Below, in pieces: positions 8,740 to 18,084 of a stretch of 64,000 nt of DNA. Positions within the stretch are counted from its first letter, which is position 1. Every line of letters begins with the position of its first letter. The translations under genes were made by a program, and so were the position numbers. The stretch comes from CAKZLS01 sp963701445 (GTDB lineage: Bacteria; Pseudomonadota; Alphaproteobacteria; Rhodospirillales; Defluviicoccaceae). The notes beneath the pieces are model-generated. The model had not been told where the DNA came from. It ran no database searches and was given only the letters and a program-made list of their open reading frames with translations. The DNA lies in NCBI GenBank assembly GCA_963701445.1, contig CAVPAM010000028.1:62001-126000 (forward strand), read 5' to 3'.

Positions 8740-11461
8740 GTGGCGGATGAACCCGGAGAGGCGAGCGGCGAGGAAATCCACCCGAACGAACGCGACAGGC
8801 TGGCTGCACTGCGGCGGTTCGACTTCGTCGACCCGGAGCCCGGCGATATTCTGTGTCGTTTCGCGAGGCTCGCCGCCCAGATGTTCGACGCGGCTTTCGG
8901 CGCGGTGTGTTTCGTCGAGTCCGAGCGTGTAAGGTTCATCGCCCACCATGGTCTGGAGTTGACGGACTGCCCGAGAACGGGCTCTTTTTTCGACCCGACC
9001 ATCCAACAGGAGGAAATCTTCTCGGTCGTTGATGCTCGCGAAATCCAGCCCTTCCGCAACTCTTTCGCTGGTGGCGGGCTCGCCGGGAGTCCGGTTTTTC
9101 GCCGGCGCGCCGCTCAGGACACCGGATGGCATGGCCATCGGCGTGCTGTGCGTGATGGATCCAAACCCGCGTCCATTGGCGGATCTGTCCGCATGGGGCG
9201 CGCTCCTGGACCTCGGCGCCTGCGCCATGAGCGAAATGGAGTGCTGGCGGCTCAACCGCGAAATAGATGCGTTGACCACCCGGCATGCCGACGATCTTCG
9301 CGAACTGGATCTGATCTACGAACGGGCGCCGGTAGGTCTCGCGCTCATCGACAGCGATCTGCGCTTCCGGCGGATCAACCATCGTCTGGCGGTTATGAAC
9401 GGCCAGCCGGTCGACGCCCACGTCGGTCGCACGATACGGGAGGTGCTACCGGATCTGGCCGACACCGTGGAACCCATTTTCCGGCACGTGCTCGAAACCG
9501 GGCAGCCGCTGCTCGACCATGAAATCGTCGGCGAGACGGCGAAGGAGCCGGGCGTCGAACGGGTGTGGATGGAGAGCTATTACCCTATTCCCGAGGCCGA
9601 CGGCAAGGGCGGGGCCGTCGCCGTGGTGGTCCAGGAGGTCACGGAACAACGCCGCGCCGAGGCGCTCGTACGCGGCAACGCGGCCCGCCTGAGACGGGTT
9701 CTCGACGGCATCGCGGCGCTCGCGGGGCTGCTCGACATGGACGGCAGGTTGATCGAGGCCAACAAGACGGCGCTTTCCGTCGCCGGACTGGAGCCCGACG
9801 ATGTTCTCGGCAAGCCGTTCGACGAGACGTTTTGGTGGGCGTACTCCCGCGAGGTCCAGGCCCGGCTCCGCGACGCCATCGCGCGCGCCCGGAACGGCGA
9901 GACCGTGCGTTACGACGTGCCCGTGCGCGTCGCTTCTGAACGCTTCATCACCATCGATTTTCAACTGGCGCCGCTGCGCGACGACCAGGGGCGGATCATC
10001 AACCTGGTGCCGTCGGCCGTCGACATCACCGAGCGCAAGGCGGCCGAGACGGCGCTCGCGGAGAGCGAGTCGCTGTTTCGCGGGACCTTCGAGCAGACGG
10101 CCGTCGGCATGGCCCACGTCGGCCTCGACGGCCGGTGGCTGCGCGTCAACGATCGCCTGTGCGAAATCGCCGGCGATACCCGCGAGGCGCTTCTTGCGAA
10201 GACGTTCCAGGACATCACCCATCCCGATGACGTTTATACCGACGTCGAGAACGCGGCGCGGCTGATGGCCGGCGAGATCAACTCCTATGCCATGGAAAAG
10301 CGCTACCTGCGCCCCGACGGATCGGTGACATGGGTCAACTTGACGGTCTCGCTGCGGCGGGCGCCGTCCGGCGAACCCGAGCATTTCATCTCTGTCGTCG
10401 AGGACATATCCGCCCGCAAGAGGGCCGAGGAAAGGCTGGCCGTGGTCGCCAGCGAGCTTAATCACCGTGTCAAGAACACCCTCGCCACGATCCAATCGGT
10501 GATCGCCTACGGCGCGCGCGAGCCGATGCCGAAAGACGAGTTCGTCCGCTCGTTGATCGAGCGGATCCAGGCCATGGCCAGCGCCCACGACCTGCTTGTC
10601 CGAAGCCAATGGCAGGGCGCCGCCCTTTCCGATCTCCTGTCCGAGGAGCTGCGTCCACACGGCCTGGATCGGATCGGCCTGGACGGGCCGGACCTCTGGC
10701 TGACCCCGAACGCGGCCCTGGGGTTCTGCCTGATGATCCACGAACTGGCGACCAACGCCGCCAAGTACGGGGCGCTGTCGAGGGACCAGGGCCGGGTTTC
10801 CATCCACTGGGAAGTGGCGGATACGGACGGCGAGCGGACGCTCATGTTCTCTTGGACGGAACGGGGCGGCCCGCCGGTGTCGCCGCCCACGCGCCGCGGC
10901 TTTGGATCCGAGATCATCGAGCAATACGGCGCCGGGCAGATGGGTGGAACCGCCGGCATCCGCTTCGATCCCGACGGCGTGCATATGTCCTTGCGGGCGC
11001 CGATGGCCGAAGCCGCCACTCAGGCGCCGCCGGCGGCGGATCGAAAGCCGCCGGCTGGGGCGGCGCCGCCGGTTCGGACGGCGGCGGCGCTTTCCGGTCC
11101 GCTCCGGGTCCTTGTGGTGGAGGACTCGGCATTGATCGCGGTGGACATCGAAGCCATCCTCCGCGCCGCCGGACATACGGTGATCGGCCCGGCCACATCG
11201 GTGGCGGAAGCCTTGCCGCTGGCGGCCGGCGACCACGTGGACGTCGCTCTGCTGGACATCGACCTGCACGGGGAACTGGTCACCCCGGTGGCCGAGACAT
11301 TGCGCGATCGCGGTGTCCCCTTCGCGTTCTCCACCGGGTTCGAGCAAGGCAGCTCGCCCCTGCCGGCATTTGCCGGCGTCCCCGTCCTCCGAAAACCTTT
11401 CGACGATCGCGCCGTCCTGTCCATGCTCACGGCGCTGGCGAGTTCGCGCGGCTCCCGCTGA
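8740..11461 (+). CDS. GAF-PAS-HWE hybrid histidine kinase with C-terminal receiver (one frameshift)
   Basis: Soluble sensor of about 907 residues after frame correction. GTG 8740 follows GGAGGGCGGGAC. Order of domains: GAF (about 20-165), three PAS domains (about 185-560, the last with a WVNLTVSLRR PAC-like end), an HWE/HisKA_2 phosphoacceptor helix (ELNHRVKNTLATIQSV, His near 575), HATPase (IHELATNAAKYGALS), and a receiver near 785-900 with VVEDSALIAVDIE and phospho-Asp in LLDIDLHGE near 839. A single extra T around 9062-9066 splits the GAF domain; removing it restores NSSLVAGSPGVRFFAGAPL. HWE kinases often feed PhyR, and this one ends 2.7 kb from phyR, so it may act in the general stress response. 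No membrane segment is present. Confidence 0.85.
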
Positions 11462-11483
11462 GGCTTACCGCGATGCCTCGGCT

Positions 11484-13224
11484 TCAATCTTGACGGGGAA
11501 TGGTGACCCGGAGCCGGTATCCGGTTTTCGTTTCGACGATCGATTGACCCCCCAGTTGCTTCACGAAACCAGCCACGAGCTTCGCGCTCAAATCGTCGCC
11601 GTCATCGGGATGTGGTTTCGCGGCTGACCGGTCGCTCTCGACGGTGAGCGCCATGGTCTCGCCGTCCACCCGCTTTATCGCGACCCGCAGGCTTTCGGCG
11701 ACGCCGTCCGGGCGTGCCGCGTTCAGGGCGGTGGATATGGCCTCGGTCAACAGCAGGGCGATGGGGACCCCGCTCCTTGAACTCGCCGTCAACGGATCCA
11801 GGTCGTAGTCGACGCGCACCGGTTTGCCGAGCGCGCCGTCGGCGCGGGTCAAGTGTTCGGCGATCTGGGGCACCAGCTCATCCAGTCGGATCAGGTTTTC
11901 GCCGGACACCTGCCGCAGGGCATCATGCACCTTGGCGAGGGCGTAAATCCTGTCCTGCGTCGCCCGCAGCGCCCGGCGCTCGGCTTTTCCGGTCGCGCGA
12001 TGAAGCTGCAGATTGAGAAGGCTTGTGATCACCTGCAGGTTGTTCTTGACCCTGTGGTGAAGCTCCTTCAGGAGGGACTTCTGCTCGGCCACCGCGCTTT
12101 GAAGGTCCTTTTCGCGGACCGCCAGGGCATCCGCCATCATGTTCATGGTGCGGCCAAGCTGACCGATCTCGGTGGGAATATCGTCGAGGCCGGAGGCGCG
12201 AACCGCCATCTTCCCGGCCGCGAAGGCCGCCGCGGTCCGTTCCAGTCTGAGGATCGGACGCACCACCAGCCGGTCCATGGCGAACCAGGCGACGGCGACG
12301 GCGATCACCCACATGATCAGCGGAATCCCGATGGACGCGGCGAGGCGCCAAGCCGATCCCGCCGCGGTGAGGCTTGGCGCGCCGCCGACGACCACGTACA
12401 GATCGTCAGGCAGCAGCGGCGCGACGGCGACGAAACCCAAGTCGACGCCATCGTCCATCATCCGCATCGCCTTCGGCCCGCCAACCAGGTTGGCGCGAAG
12501 GAATCCCGGGTCCCGCAGCCAACTCGGGGTCCCCGGCCGCGCCGGGTCGTCGGCGATCACGTTCCCGTCGGCATCGACGATCGCCACGTGCGTCACGTCG
12601 GGAGTGCCCGTTTCGCCGAGCAGCGCGTTCAGCCATTCGGTCTTGATGGAGAGGAACAGCGCGCCGACGATCCCATCGTCGGGATCGGTCAGGGGCAGGC
12701 TCGCCGCCAGGACCGGGGCCCCGGTCGCGAGGTCCTCGGCGGCGCCGGTCACGGTGAAGGCGGTGCGGCTCATCACCGACCGGAACCAGGGCCGGTCCGA
12801 CACATTGACCGGCCCCGGCGGGGCGAAGGAACCGCAGACGATCTCGCCCCGATCGTCGACCACCGCCAGGGACCCATAGAATTCCGACGTGGCGCGCACG
12901 GCCGTCAGGGTCGCGTCGCAACGTTCCGCGTCGAGGCTGGTGATTTCAGGAAGCACCGCCAGGGTGTGGAGCACGCGCCGGGCGACGATGATGATGTTTT
13001 CTTCTTCCCGCGTAGACAGCACCGCCGCCTGAAGCATGGATTCCTCGGCGAGGGTGGAGAGTTGATTGTAGTTGGAGAGCGCCTGCAGACACGCGAGAAC
13101 ACCGGCCGGCAGCATCGCGAACGCCAGGAGAAGGACGGCCTTGACCCTGAGCGAGCGCAGGACCGCGCCACTGGAAAAAGCCGGTCAACCGGAAGCGCCG
13201 GCGATCCTCACCGCTTTCGGACAT
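11484..13224 (-). CDS. PhyK-like membrane sensor histidine kinase (Cache, HAMP, HisKA_2, HATPase), N-terminus frameshifted
   Basis: The uninterrupted part from ATG 13115 has 543 residues. A first membrane helix (start of this frame) is followed by a periplasmic dCache-like sensor region to about residue 255, a second helix (SIGIPLIMWVIAVAVAWFA, ~261-279), HAMP, the phosphoacceptor helix ELHHRVKNNLQVITSLLNLQ, then a HATPase-like end. An N-terminal extension is likely: ATG 13224 opens a frame (MSESGEDRRRFRLTGF) that joins the main frame if one A of the AAAAA run at about 13172-13176 is dropped, giving RSLRVKAVLLLAF before the present ATG. That start would overlap ecfG by 40 bases. HisKA_2 kinases next to ecfG, such as PhyK, control PhyR, so this is its probable cognate sensor. 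Confidence 0.8.
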
Positions 13225-13757
13225 GGTTGATCCGCGTCCTTGTTGTCCGCCGAGCTTTCCTCGGCCTCGGGGTCCAGAACCTGGTTGAGTCTGGCTCGTG
13301 CCCGGTTCACCCGGCTCTTGATGGTTCCCACCGCGCACCCGCAGATTTCCGCCGCGTCTTCATACGAGAACCCCGCGCCGCCGACAAGAACCAGCGCCTC
13401 GCGCTGTTCGACCGGCAAATCGGCCAGGGCCTTCTGGAAATCGCCCATCTCCAGGTTGGCGATCTGCCGTGGCTCGCTCACCAATCCCGCCGCGTGCCCT
13501 CCGTCGGCGTCCTCGACCTCCCGCCGGCGATTGCGCGACTCCGTGTAGAAGTGATTACGCAGAATGGTGAACAGCCAGGCCACGAGGTTGGTCCCTGGCT
13601 GGAATTTCTCCAGGTTGGCCAGCGCCTTGACGAGGGTATCCTGAACGAGGTCGTCGGCGCGGTTGGGATCCTTGGCGATGGTTCGCGCGAACGCCCGCAG
13701 GTTGGGCAGGCACGCCACGATCTGGTCACGAAGACCGGCGCCCGAGGTTTCCGTCAT
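13185..13757 (-). CDS. ecfG: General stress sigma factor EcfG
   Basis: 190-residue ECF-type sigma factor of the alphaproteobacterial EcfG (ECF15) group. Region 2 spans about residues 12-75 (LRAFARTIAKDPNRADDLVQDTLVKAL, then LVAWLFTILRNHFYTESRNR) and region 4 about 105-160 (LPVEQREALVLVGGAGFSYEDAAEICGCAVGTIKSRVNRAR). There is no anti-sigma domain of its own. ATG 13757 overlaps the nepR stop as ATGA, giving translational coupling, as in other phyR-nepR-ecfG loci. The C-terminal tail (about 20 residues) is unusually long and Asp/Pro rich. Released EcfG should recognise GGAAC-N16/17-CGTT, a motif that recurs throughout the first 28 kb. Confidence 0.95.
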   Translation of the reverse strand: MTETSGAGLRDQIVACLPNLRAFARTIAKDPNRADDLVQDTLVKALANLEKFQPGTNLVAWLFTILRNHFYTESRNRRREVEDADGGHAAGLVSEPRQIANLEMGDFQKALADLPVEQREALVLVGGAGFSYEDAAEICGCAVGTIKSRVNRARARLNQVLDPEAEESSADNKDADQPCPKAVRIAGASG

Positions 13758-13975
13758 TTGGATTCCGGATCCTTTTCGTCGATCTTCTTGAGCAATTCGA
13801 GGAAGCGCTCTGGAATGGGTTCGTTCAACGTCTTGTCGTACACCGCTCGAAGCTGCTGTCCGATCCACTCCTCCTTGTCGCTTCCGGCCGCCAACGGAGT
13901 CCGGCCCGGGTCGCCCGAATCCTGCTTTCTGTTGGCCACCTGTTTCATCCGCTCCCGCTTTTTACGATCAACCAT
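13754..13975 (-). CDS. nepR: Anti-sigma factor NepR
   Basis: 73 residues from ATG 13975. The conserved NepR core IGQQLRAVYDKTLNEPIPERFLELLKKI occupies the last half and contains the two helices that bind EcfG or, under stress, the sigma-like domain of PhyR. The N-terminal third is lysine and arginine rich. A shorter start at ATG 13948 (MKQVANRK) has the better ribosome binding site GGGAG and cannot be excluded. The stop overlaps the ecfG start (ATGA at 13754-13757). An exact EcfG promoter 55 bases upstream makes the nepR-ecfG operon autoregulated. Confidence 0.95.
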   Translation of the reverse strand: MVDRKKRERMKQVANRKQDSGDPGRTPLAAGSDKEEWIGQQLRAVYDKTLNEPIPERFLELLKKIDEKDPESK

Positions 13976-14029
13976 GGTGATCCCGTCGCAACCATCCGTG
14001 CCACGGTCCTGCGCTTCCTCAGTAAGAAA

Positions 14030-14054
14030 AACGCACTCCGGGGCGTTGTGTTCC
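14030..14054 (-). promoter_or_regulatory. EcfG autoregulatory promoter of nepR-ecfG
   Basis: Minus strand GGAAC (14054-14050), 16 bases, CGTT (14033-14030), located in the phyR-nepR intergenic region, as in characterised PhyR-NepR-EcfG loci. Confidence 0.9.
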
Positions 14055-14151
14055 CGCCAAGCCGCAATTATTTCCCCTTGGAGAAAACTACGCTCACACC
14101 CACATGGTGGCAACACGGCAGCCGCGGATGAGCCGGGGAGGATCGACCGAC

Positions 14152-14946
14152 ATGGCGCTTGCTCACGACATTGGACCACACATCCCGCTACTTCGCAGAT
14201 ATGCGCGGGCCCTCGCCGGCAGCCAAGCCAGCGGCGACGCCTTCGTGGGAGCCGCTCTTGAGGCGATCCTGGCGTGTCCCGAGCATTTTCCCAGGGACAT
14301 TCCGCCGCGTATCGCCCTCTACCGCACCTTTCACGCGGTGTGGTCCACGGCTTCCATCGAGGTTCCCGACGCGGCCGACACGTTGGAGCGGCGCGAGGCG
14401 GTGGCCAAGAGGCGCCTGTCGACGCTGACGCCGAAAAGCCGTCAGGCGCTGCTGCTGACCGTGATGGAAGGCTTTTCCAACGGACAGGCATCCCAGATTC
14501 TCGGTTTGGACGAGGATCAGGTCGCCGGTCTCCTGTCCGCCGCGATCGAGGAGATCGACCGGCAGACAGCCACCAGCGTCCTGATCATCGAGGACGAGCC
14601 GGTCATCGCGATGGATCTGGAGGGCATCGTAGAGGGTCTGGGGCACACGGTCACCGGCATCGCCGACACCCGCGACGACGCGGTCAAGGCGGCGATGGCC
14701 ATCCGGCCGGGCCTGGTTCTCGCGGACATCCAGCTCGCCGACGGCTCGTCTGGCATCGACGCCGTCAAGGACATCCTGGACAGCTTCGACGTTCCGGTGA
14801 TTTTCATCACCGCCTATCCGGAACGCCTGCTCACCGGCGAGCGCCCGGAACCGACGTTCCTGATCACCAAGCCGTTCCAGCCCAATACCGTCAAGGCGGC
14901 CATCAGCCAGGCCCTGTTCTTCGAGTCCACCGCTCAGATGGCCTAG
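14152..14946 (+). CDS. phyR: Anti-anti-sigma response regulator PhyR
   Basis: 264 residues. Residues 1-135 are the sigma-like domain that mimics EcfG (LPLRRYARAL-like start, then LTPKSRQALLLTVMEGFSNGQASQILGL, ~92-119). Residues 142-258 are the receiver: acidic pair E148/D149, phospho-Asp192 in LADIQLADG, T220 and K240 (ITKPF). When phosphorylated, PhyR binds NepR and frees EcfG. ATG 14152 is chosen over upstream in-frame starts because GGGGAGGA lies eight bases before it and because PhyR homologues start at this point. It is divergent from nepR-ecfG. Confidence 0.95.
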   Translation: MALAHDIGPHIPLLRRYARALAGSQASGDAFVGAALEAILACPEHFPRDIPPRIALYRTFHAVWSTASIEVPDAADTLERREAVAKRRLSTLTPKSRQALLLTVMEGFSNGQASQILGLDEDQVAGLLSAAIEEIDRQTATSVLIIEDEPVIAMDLEGIVEGLGHTVTGIADTRDDAVKAAMAIRPGLVLADIQLADGSSGIDAVKDILDSFDVPVIFITAYPERLLTGERPEPTFLITKPFQPNTVKAAISQALFFESTAQMA

Positions 14947-14979
14947 TGGAAGCGGAGCGGTAGGTTTTGGCACACAGCG

Positions 14980-15007
14980 AAAACGCGCCGCGGGTCTTGC
15001 GGCGCGC
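14980..15007 (-). terminator. Terminator after the 73-residue acidic protein gene
   Basis: Perfect 8-bp stem CGCGCCGC/GCGGCGCG with a 7-base loop; on the minus strand it is followed by UUUU. It lies between two convergent genes and could also serve phyR. Confidence 0.65.
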
Positions 15008-15027
15008 TGAATAGGGTTCTCGCGGGA

Positions 15028-15249
15028 CTACCGGTCCCGCTCAACTTGCGGATCGAATTCGCGGGCCTTCTCTTTTCCCTGCTTTTCCGCTTCGCTCAAT
15101 TTGCCTTCGTCGTCCTGTTCGACCGCTTCGCGAGCCTCTTCGGCTTTTGCCTCGACGTCTTCCTCGTCGACAAAGCGCTGGGTCCGTTCGTCATAGTCCT
15201 TGGCCGCCGTGCGGCTACCCTCGCCCTCGTTCTTGGGGTGACCTGTCAT
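15028..15249 (-). CDS. Highly charged small protein (73 aa)
   Basis: 73 residues, more than half of them D, E, K, R or Q; no hydrophobic segment. The C-terminal half (AEEAREAVEQDDEGKLSEAEKQGKEKAREFD) is predicted helix. GGAG lies nine bases before ATG 15249. Such hydrophilic, disorder-prone proteins are common in stress regulons, but no specific family is recognised. It is the last of three same-strand small stress genes (CsbD-like, entericidin-like, this one). A strong terminator follows at 14980-15007. Confidence 0.65.
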   Translation of the reverse strand: MTGHPKNEGEGSRTAAKDYDERTQRFVDEEDVEAKAEEAREAVEQDDEGKLSEAEKQGKEKAREFDPQVERDR

Positions 15250-15260
15250 GGTGAGTCTCC

Positions 15261-15295
15261 TTAATCTCGGTGTTTGACTAATCTCGGGGTTTGAC
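15261..15295. repeat. 17-bp tandem duplication upstream of the 73-residue protein gene
   Basis: TAATCTCGGTGTTTGAC is followed immediately by TAATCTCGGGGTTTGAC, one mismatch. It lies between the entericidin-like stop and the next start, so it could alter leader length or duplicate a binding site. Confidence 0.6.
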
Positions 15296-15318
15296 ACAAC
15301 ACCACCGGGGTCGCCGCG

Positions 15319-15474
15319 TCACAGCTTTTGCTTCACGTCCTTGGCGGTATCCTCGATCGCGTTGCCCGTGGCTTTGACGTCCTCGCCGACACCTTCGGCC
15401 GTATTGCAGGCGGCAAGGCCAAGGGACGCGAGAAACAACGCGGTCAACGCCGCGTGAGATAGCCACTTTTGCAT
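15319..15474 (-). CDS. Entericidin A/B family lipoprotein
   Basis: 51 residues: signal peptide MQKWLSHAALTALFLASLGLAA followed by the acylated Cys (LAAC lipobox) and the conserved mature sequence NTAEGVGEDVKATGNAIEDTAKDVKQ. This is the entericidin fold, a small amphipathic outer-membrane lipoprotein; in enterobacteria it is induced by EnvZ/OmpR or sigma S and linked to stationary-phase lysis, whereas in alphaproteobacteria it is usually a general stress gene. GGTGCGAGG lies before ATG 15474. It is 80 bases downstream of the CsbD-like gene, with a hairpin in the gap. Confidence 0.9.
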   Translation of the reverse strand: MQKWLSHAALTALFLASLGLAACNTAEGVGEDVKATGNAIEDTAKDVKQKL

Positions 15475-15506
15475 CCTCGCACCTTTCACGGTTTCAAGGG
15501 TCGATC

Positions 15507-15536
15507 CGCGACGGCCCGGAATGGGGTGCCGTCGCG
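15507..15536 (-). terminator. GC-rich hairpin after the CsbD-like gene
   Basis: Perfect 9-bp stem CGCGACGGC/GCCGTCGCG with a 12-base loop, 18 bases after the CsbD stop, without a U tract. Terminator or processing stem. Confidence 0.45.
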
Positions 15537-15554
15537 GCGTCGGCGCGCGCTCGC

Positions 15555-15752
15555 CTAGAGGCCGCGCTCCCAGTCGGACACCTGACGCTCGGCTTCGTCC
15601 TTGGCGACGCCGTAGCGCTCCTGGACGCGTCCGACCAGCTCCTCGCGGTGCCCCTCGGCGACCTCGAGGTCGTCGTCCGTGAGCTTGCCCCATTGTTGCC
15701 GGGCCTTACCCTTGATCTGCTTCCAGTTTCCCTTGATTTCATCCCAGTTCAT
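15555..15752 (-). CDS. CsbD family stress protein
   Basis: 65 residues beginning MNWDEIKGNWKQIKGKARQQ, then WGKLTDDDLEVAEGHREELVGRVQERYG. This is a full-length CsbD-like protein, a small hydrophilic four-helix protein under sigma B in Bacillus and under EcfG in alphaproteobacteria; biochemical role unknown. GGAG lies before ATG 15752. An exact EcfG promoter is at 15796-15821, 44 bases upstream. Confidence 0.95.
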   Translation of the reverse strand: MNWDEIKGNWKQIKGKARQQWGKLTDDDLEVAEGHREELVGRVQERYGVAKDEAERQVSDWERGL

Positions 15753-15795
15753 CGCTTCGGTACTCCTCCGCTGAATGTTGACCTTACCGAATGTA

Positions 15796-15821
15796 AACGC
15801 CGGGCGGGCGCCTCGGGTTCC
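15796..15821 (-). promoter_or_regulatory. EcfG promoter of the CsbD-like gene
   Basis: Minus strand GGAAC (15821-15817), 17 bases, CGTT (15799-15796), 44 bases upstream of the start codon. Confidence 0.85.
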
Positions 15822-15878
15822 CGGCAATCCGCCAGCCCGTCAAAAAAACGGACGGGCGTCGGCCGTCCCCCGGATGGG

Positions 15879-16067
15879 TCATCGGTCTTCCGCGCACCCG
15901 GATGAAGCCATCCCCTGCGTGACGCCGGCGGCTGTCGCGACCATCAGTTCAAGAACCATCGTCTCGGCCATCAGCCAGTATTCCAGCGCCCTCCAATAGG
16001 GACGCTCCGCCGACTGCCAAAGGCTGTAGGCCAATTCCCGGATCCGCTGTTCCAACTCCTCGTTCAT
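15879..16067 (-). CDS. DUF2934-like small protein
   Basis: 62 residues from ATG 16067, preceded by GGGAGG at an ideal distance. The start (LEQRIRELAYSLWQSAERP) matches the DUF2934 motif, RI...AY.LWE..GRP, usually found in short cytosolic proteins of unknown function. The second part (YWLMAETMVLELMVATAAG) is more hydrophobic than usual and may attach to the membrane. No exact EcfG site is seen for it. It is divergent from the membrane protein gene at 16363. Confidence 0.7.
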   Translation of the reverse strand: MNEELEQRIRELAYSLWQSAERPYWRALEYWLMAETMVLELMVATAAGVTQGMASSGCAEDR

Positions 16068-16243
16068 TCCGCACCTCCCTTTTTGCTTTTGCCGCCGGCT
16101 TACCGTCCGGCGCGCCATTGTCCATTTATTCGGGCATCTCCTCCAGCGGCGCGTGCAGACAGCCGCCCGGCCGGCTCTACAAAGTGTCAACCGCGCATCC
16201 GGTTCCACCGAGGCGGCTCCGTTCCGATAAATCGGCGACTCCC

Positions 16244-16268
16244 GGAACAATCGGGGAGTTCGAGCGTT
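16244..16268 (+). promoter_or_regulatory. EcfG promoter of the PLDc_N protein gene
   Basis: GGAAC (16244-16248), 16 bases, CGTT (16265-16268), 95 bases upstream of ATG 16363. Confidence 0.85.
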
Positions 16269-16362
16269 AGGGACCAAGGAAGCGTAAGCGCGTTCGCGGC
16301 CGGACCGGTTGATCGTTCGGTGGCCCGCTGCTTACGTGCGAACCGATTAGGAGGAGACACCG

Positions 16363-16557
16363 ATGGGTATTGAAGTGGGTGGTATCTTTGGCCTGATTAT
16401 CCTCGTTCTGGATATCTGGGCGATCGTCAACGTTGTCGGCAGCGCGGCCACGACCGGCGCGAAGGTGCTGTGGGTCGTCATCATTCTGTTGCTGCCGCTT
16501 CTCGGATTGATCTTGTGGTTTTTCCTGGGCCCGAAAAAGGGACACGCGATGGCGTGA
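16363..16557 (+). CDS. PLDc_N domain membrane protein
   Basis: 64 residues with two helices: GGIFGLIILVLDIWAIVNVVG and KVLWVVIILLLPLLGLILWFFLGPKK. The pattern W-(V/I)-x5-P-x-(L/I)-G-x2-(L/I)-W-x2-G-P matches the phospholipase D-nuclease N-terminal domain (PLDc_N), which also occurs alone as a small membrane protein. GGAGGA lies upstream of ATG 16363. An exact EcfG promoter precedes it. Function unknown; stress-linked by its promoter. Confidence 0.85.
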   Translation: MGIEVGGIFGLIILVLDIWAIVNVVGSAATTGAKVLWVVIILLLPLLGLILWFFLGPKKGHAMA

Positions 16558-16586
16558 GGCCCGGAAACACCCCGCCGACACGGACA

Positions 16587-16617
16587 GGCGACCGCCGGCG
16601 GCCTCAAAGCGGTCGCC
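16587..16617. terminator. Hairpin between convergent genes
   Basis: Perfect 9-bp stem GGCGACCGC/GCGGTCGCC with a 13-base loop between the PLDc_N gene and the convergent DUF2254 gene. No U tract on either strand. Confidence 0.45.
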
Positions 16618-16629
16618 GGCCCCGCGCGC

Positions 16630-18024
16630 TCAGGACCGAACCCCGTTCGGGCCGGCGTTTTCACCGGCGGCGGCCGGGGAGGGCCAGGGTCCCCACCTGA
16701 GGGCGGCGTCCTCGAAAATCCGATCGATGGCCCGTTGGTCGTCTGGATGCGGCAGGTCGCTCGCGCAACCCAGGCGCAGCGCCAGGCAGTGGCGTCGAAT
16801 TGTCTCCCTCTGCGCGTCCGTGTGGACCTGGCCCAACAGATCGATCATCCTCTCCAGGGTATGCAAGGTGGCGTTGCGGTCGCGCTGCACGTATGGACGA
16901 AGCTGTCCGAATGCGGCAGCGGTGAACTCTTCGAAATCGATTTCCGGCGCGACGATCCGCAGGTGGCCCTCGTCGTCGAAACGGTACCGATCGGGGATCT
17001 CGCGCCCCGCCAATTCGGCGACGGCGGCCGTGAGCCAATCGATGCAGGACGTCGCGGTAAACGGATCGTTCACCCCGGGCGACAGGGCGCGCGCCGCGAC
17101 CTCCACGAGCTGATTGACCAAAAACAGCACGTCCTGGGAATCCGTCCGGCGGGCGCCGACGACAAAGACGGCCCGGATGGCGCTCGCCACGCGATCATTC
17201 ACGAGTCCGGAGGGCTTGGCCATAACCAGCGGCATGCCGGGTGCCGCGAAATCTCCGGGTTTTCTGACAATCCAAAGAACCAGATCCCTCTTTCGCGCGA
17301 CGTCCATCAGTTGCGTTCGCTCGACGTGCTGGACAAATCCCCTTCTGCTCGCGGACACCGCTCTGACGTCCTCGATCGGCAGGTGAGGCGCCAGCGCCTC
17401 GGACCCGGCGCCGTCGACGTCGGAGTGGCTGTCCCCCAGTTTCGCCGGGTACATCGCTTCGATTCGCGCAACCAGCTTTCGGCCGACACCGGCGATCATC
17501 TCCGATATGTGAATGCTTTCGGGAATGTGGTGAATGAAATAAATCAGCACGCCCAGGCTCGCGAGCGCCATGGCCAGGCCGCCGAGCGTGGCGAAGTTGG
17601 GGACGAACACATCGAGGGCGAGCGCACCGTCGCTTCCCCGAACCGTTCGCAGAACGAGCAGGCAGTAGATAAAGGTAGCGACGAAGGTTCCGAAAGTGAT
17701 CTGGTTGCCCCGGTCGTTCATGAAATTGGTCATCAGCCGCGGCCCGAACTGGGCCGACGCGTTCGCCACGGCGGCGATGGTGATGGAGAACGTCACGCCC
17801 GCCACGGTGATCATCGATCCCGCGATCGTTTGCAGAAGCGCGCGCGCGCCCGATGGCTGGTTGGAGTAGAGCCAGGGAATCCGATCCACCCAGGTCACCC
17901 CCGCGATGCGATCCAGGGCGACCATGACGATCGCCAGGGCGATCGCGCCAAGAGTCATGGACAAGGGAATGAACCAGTAGCTCTGGCGAATGGTATCGAA
18001 GACTTTCCAGATGAGCGCGCGCAT
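16630..18024 (-). CDS. DUF2254 predicted membrane protein
   Basis: 464 residues. Four membrane helices lie in the first ~165 residues (SYWFIPLSMTLGAIALAIVMVAL; TIAGSMITVAGVTFSITIAAVA; FGTFVATFIYCLLVLRTV; FATLGGLAMALASLGVLIYFIHHIPE). After them comes a large cytosolic region with SPGVNDPFTATSCIDWL around 320, the DUF2254 signature. These proteins are widespread and uncharacterised; a channel-like topology is suggested by family descriptions but not proven. ATG 18024 follows GGCGGGGAAT. It lies in the stress island but has no exact EcfG site immediately upstream. Confidence 0.85.
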   Translation of the reverse strand: MRALIWKVFDTIRQSYWFIPLSMTLGAIALAIVMVALDRIAGVTWVDRIPWLYSNQPSGARALLQTIAGSMITVAGVTFSITIAAVANASAQFGPRLMTNFMNDRGNQITFGTFVATFIYCLLVLRTVRGSDGALALDVFVPNFATLGGLAMALASLGVLIYFIHHIPESIHISEMIAGVGRKLVARIEAMYPAKLGDSHSDVDGAGSEALAPHLPIEDVRAVSASRRGFVQHVERTQLMDVARKRDLVLWIVRKPGDFAAPGMPLVMAKPSGLVNDRVASAIRAVFVVGARRTDSQDVLFLVNQLVEVAARALSPGVNDPFTATSCIDWLTAAVAELAGREIPDRYRFDDEGHLRIVAPEIDFEEFTAAAFGQLRPYVQRDRNATLHTLERMIDLLGQVHTDAQRETIRRHCLALRLGCASDLPHPDDQRAIDRIFEDAALRWGPWPSPAAAGENAGPNGVRS

Positions 18025-18084
18025 TCCCCGCCTCCCGCTTGCAGATTACGGCCCGCCCCGATCGCGCGCCGTCACTCTACGGAT

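Noticed and set aside
9446..11347. 633-codon minus-strand open frame
   Set aside because: Exactly antisense to the hybrid histidine kinase, no recognisable domain.
11853..14261. 802-codon plus-strand open frame
   Set aside because: Antisense to the PhyK-like kinase, ecfG and nepR; all three are supported by conserved motifs.
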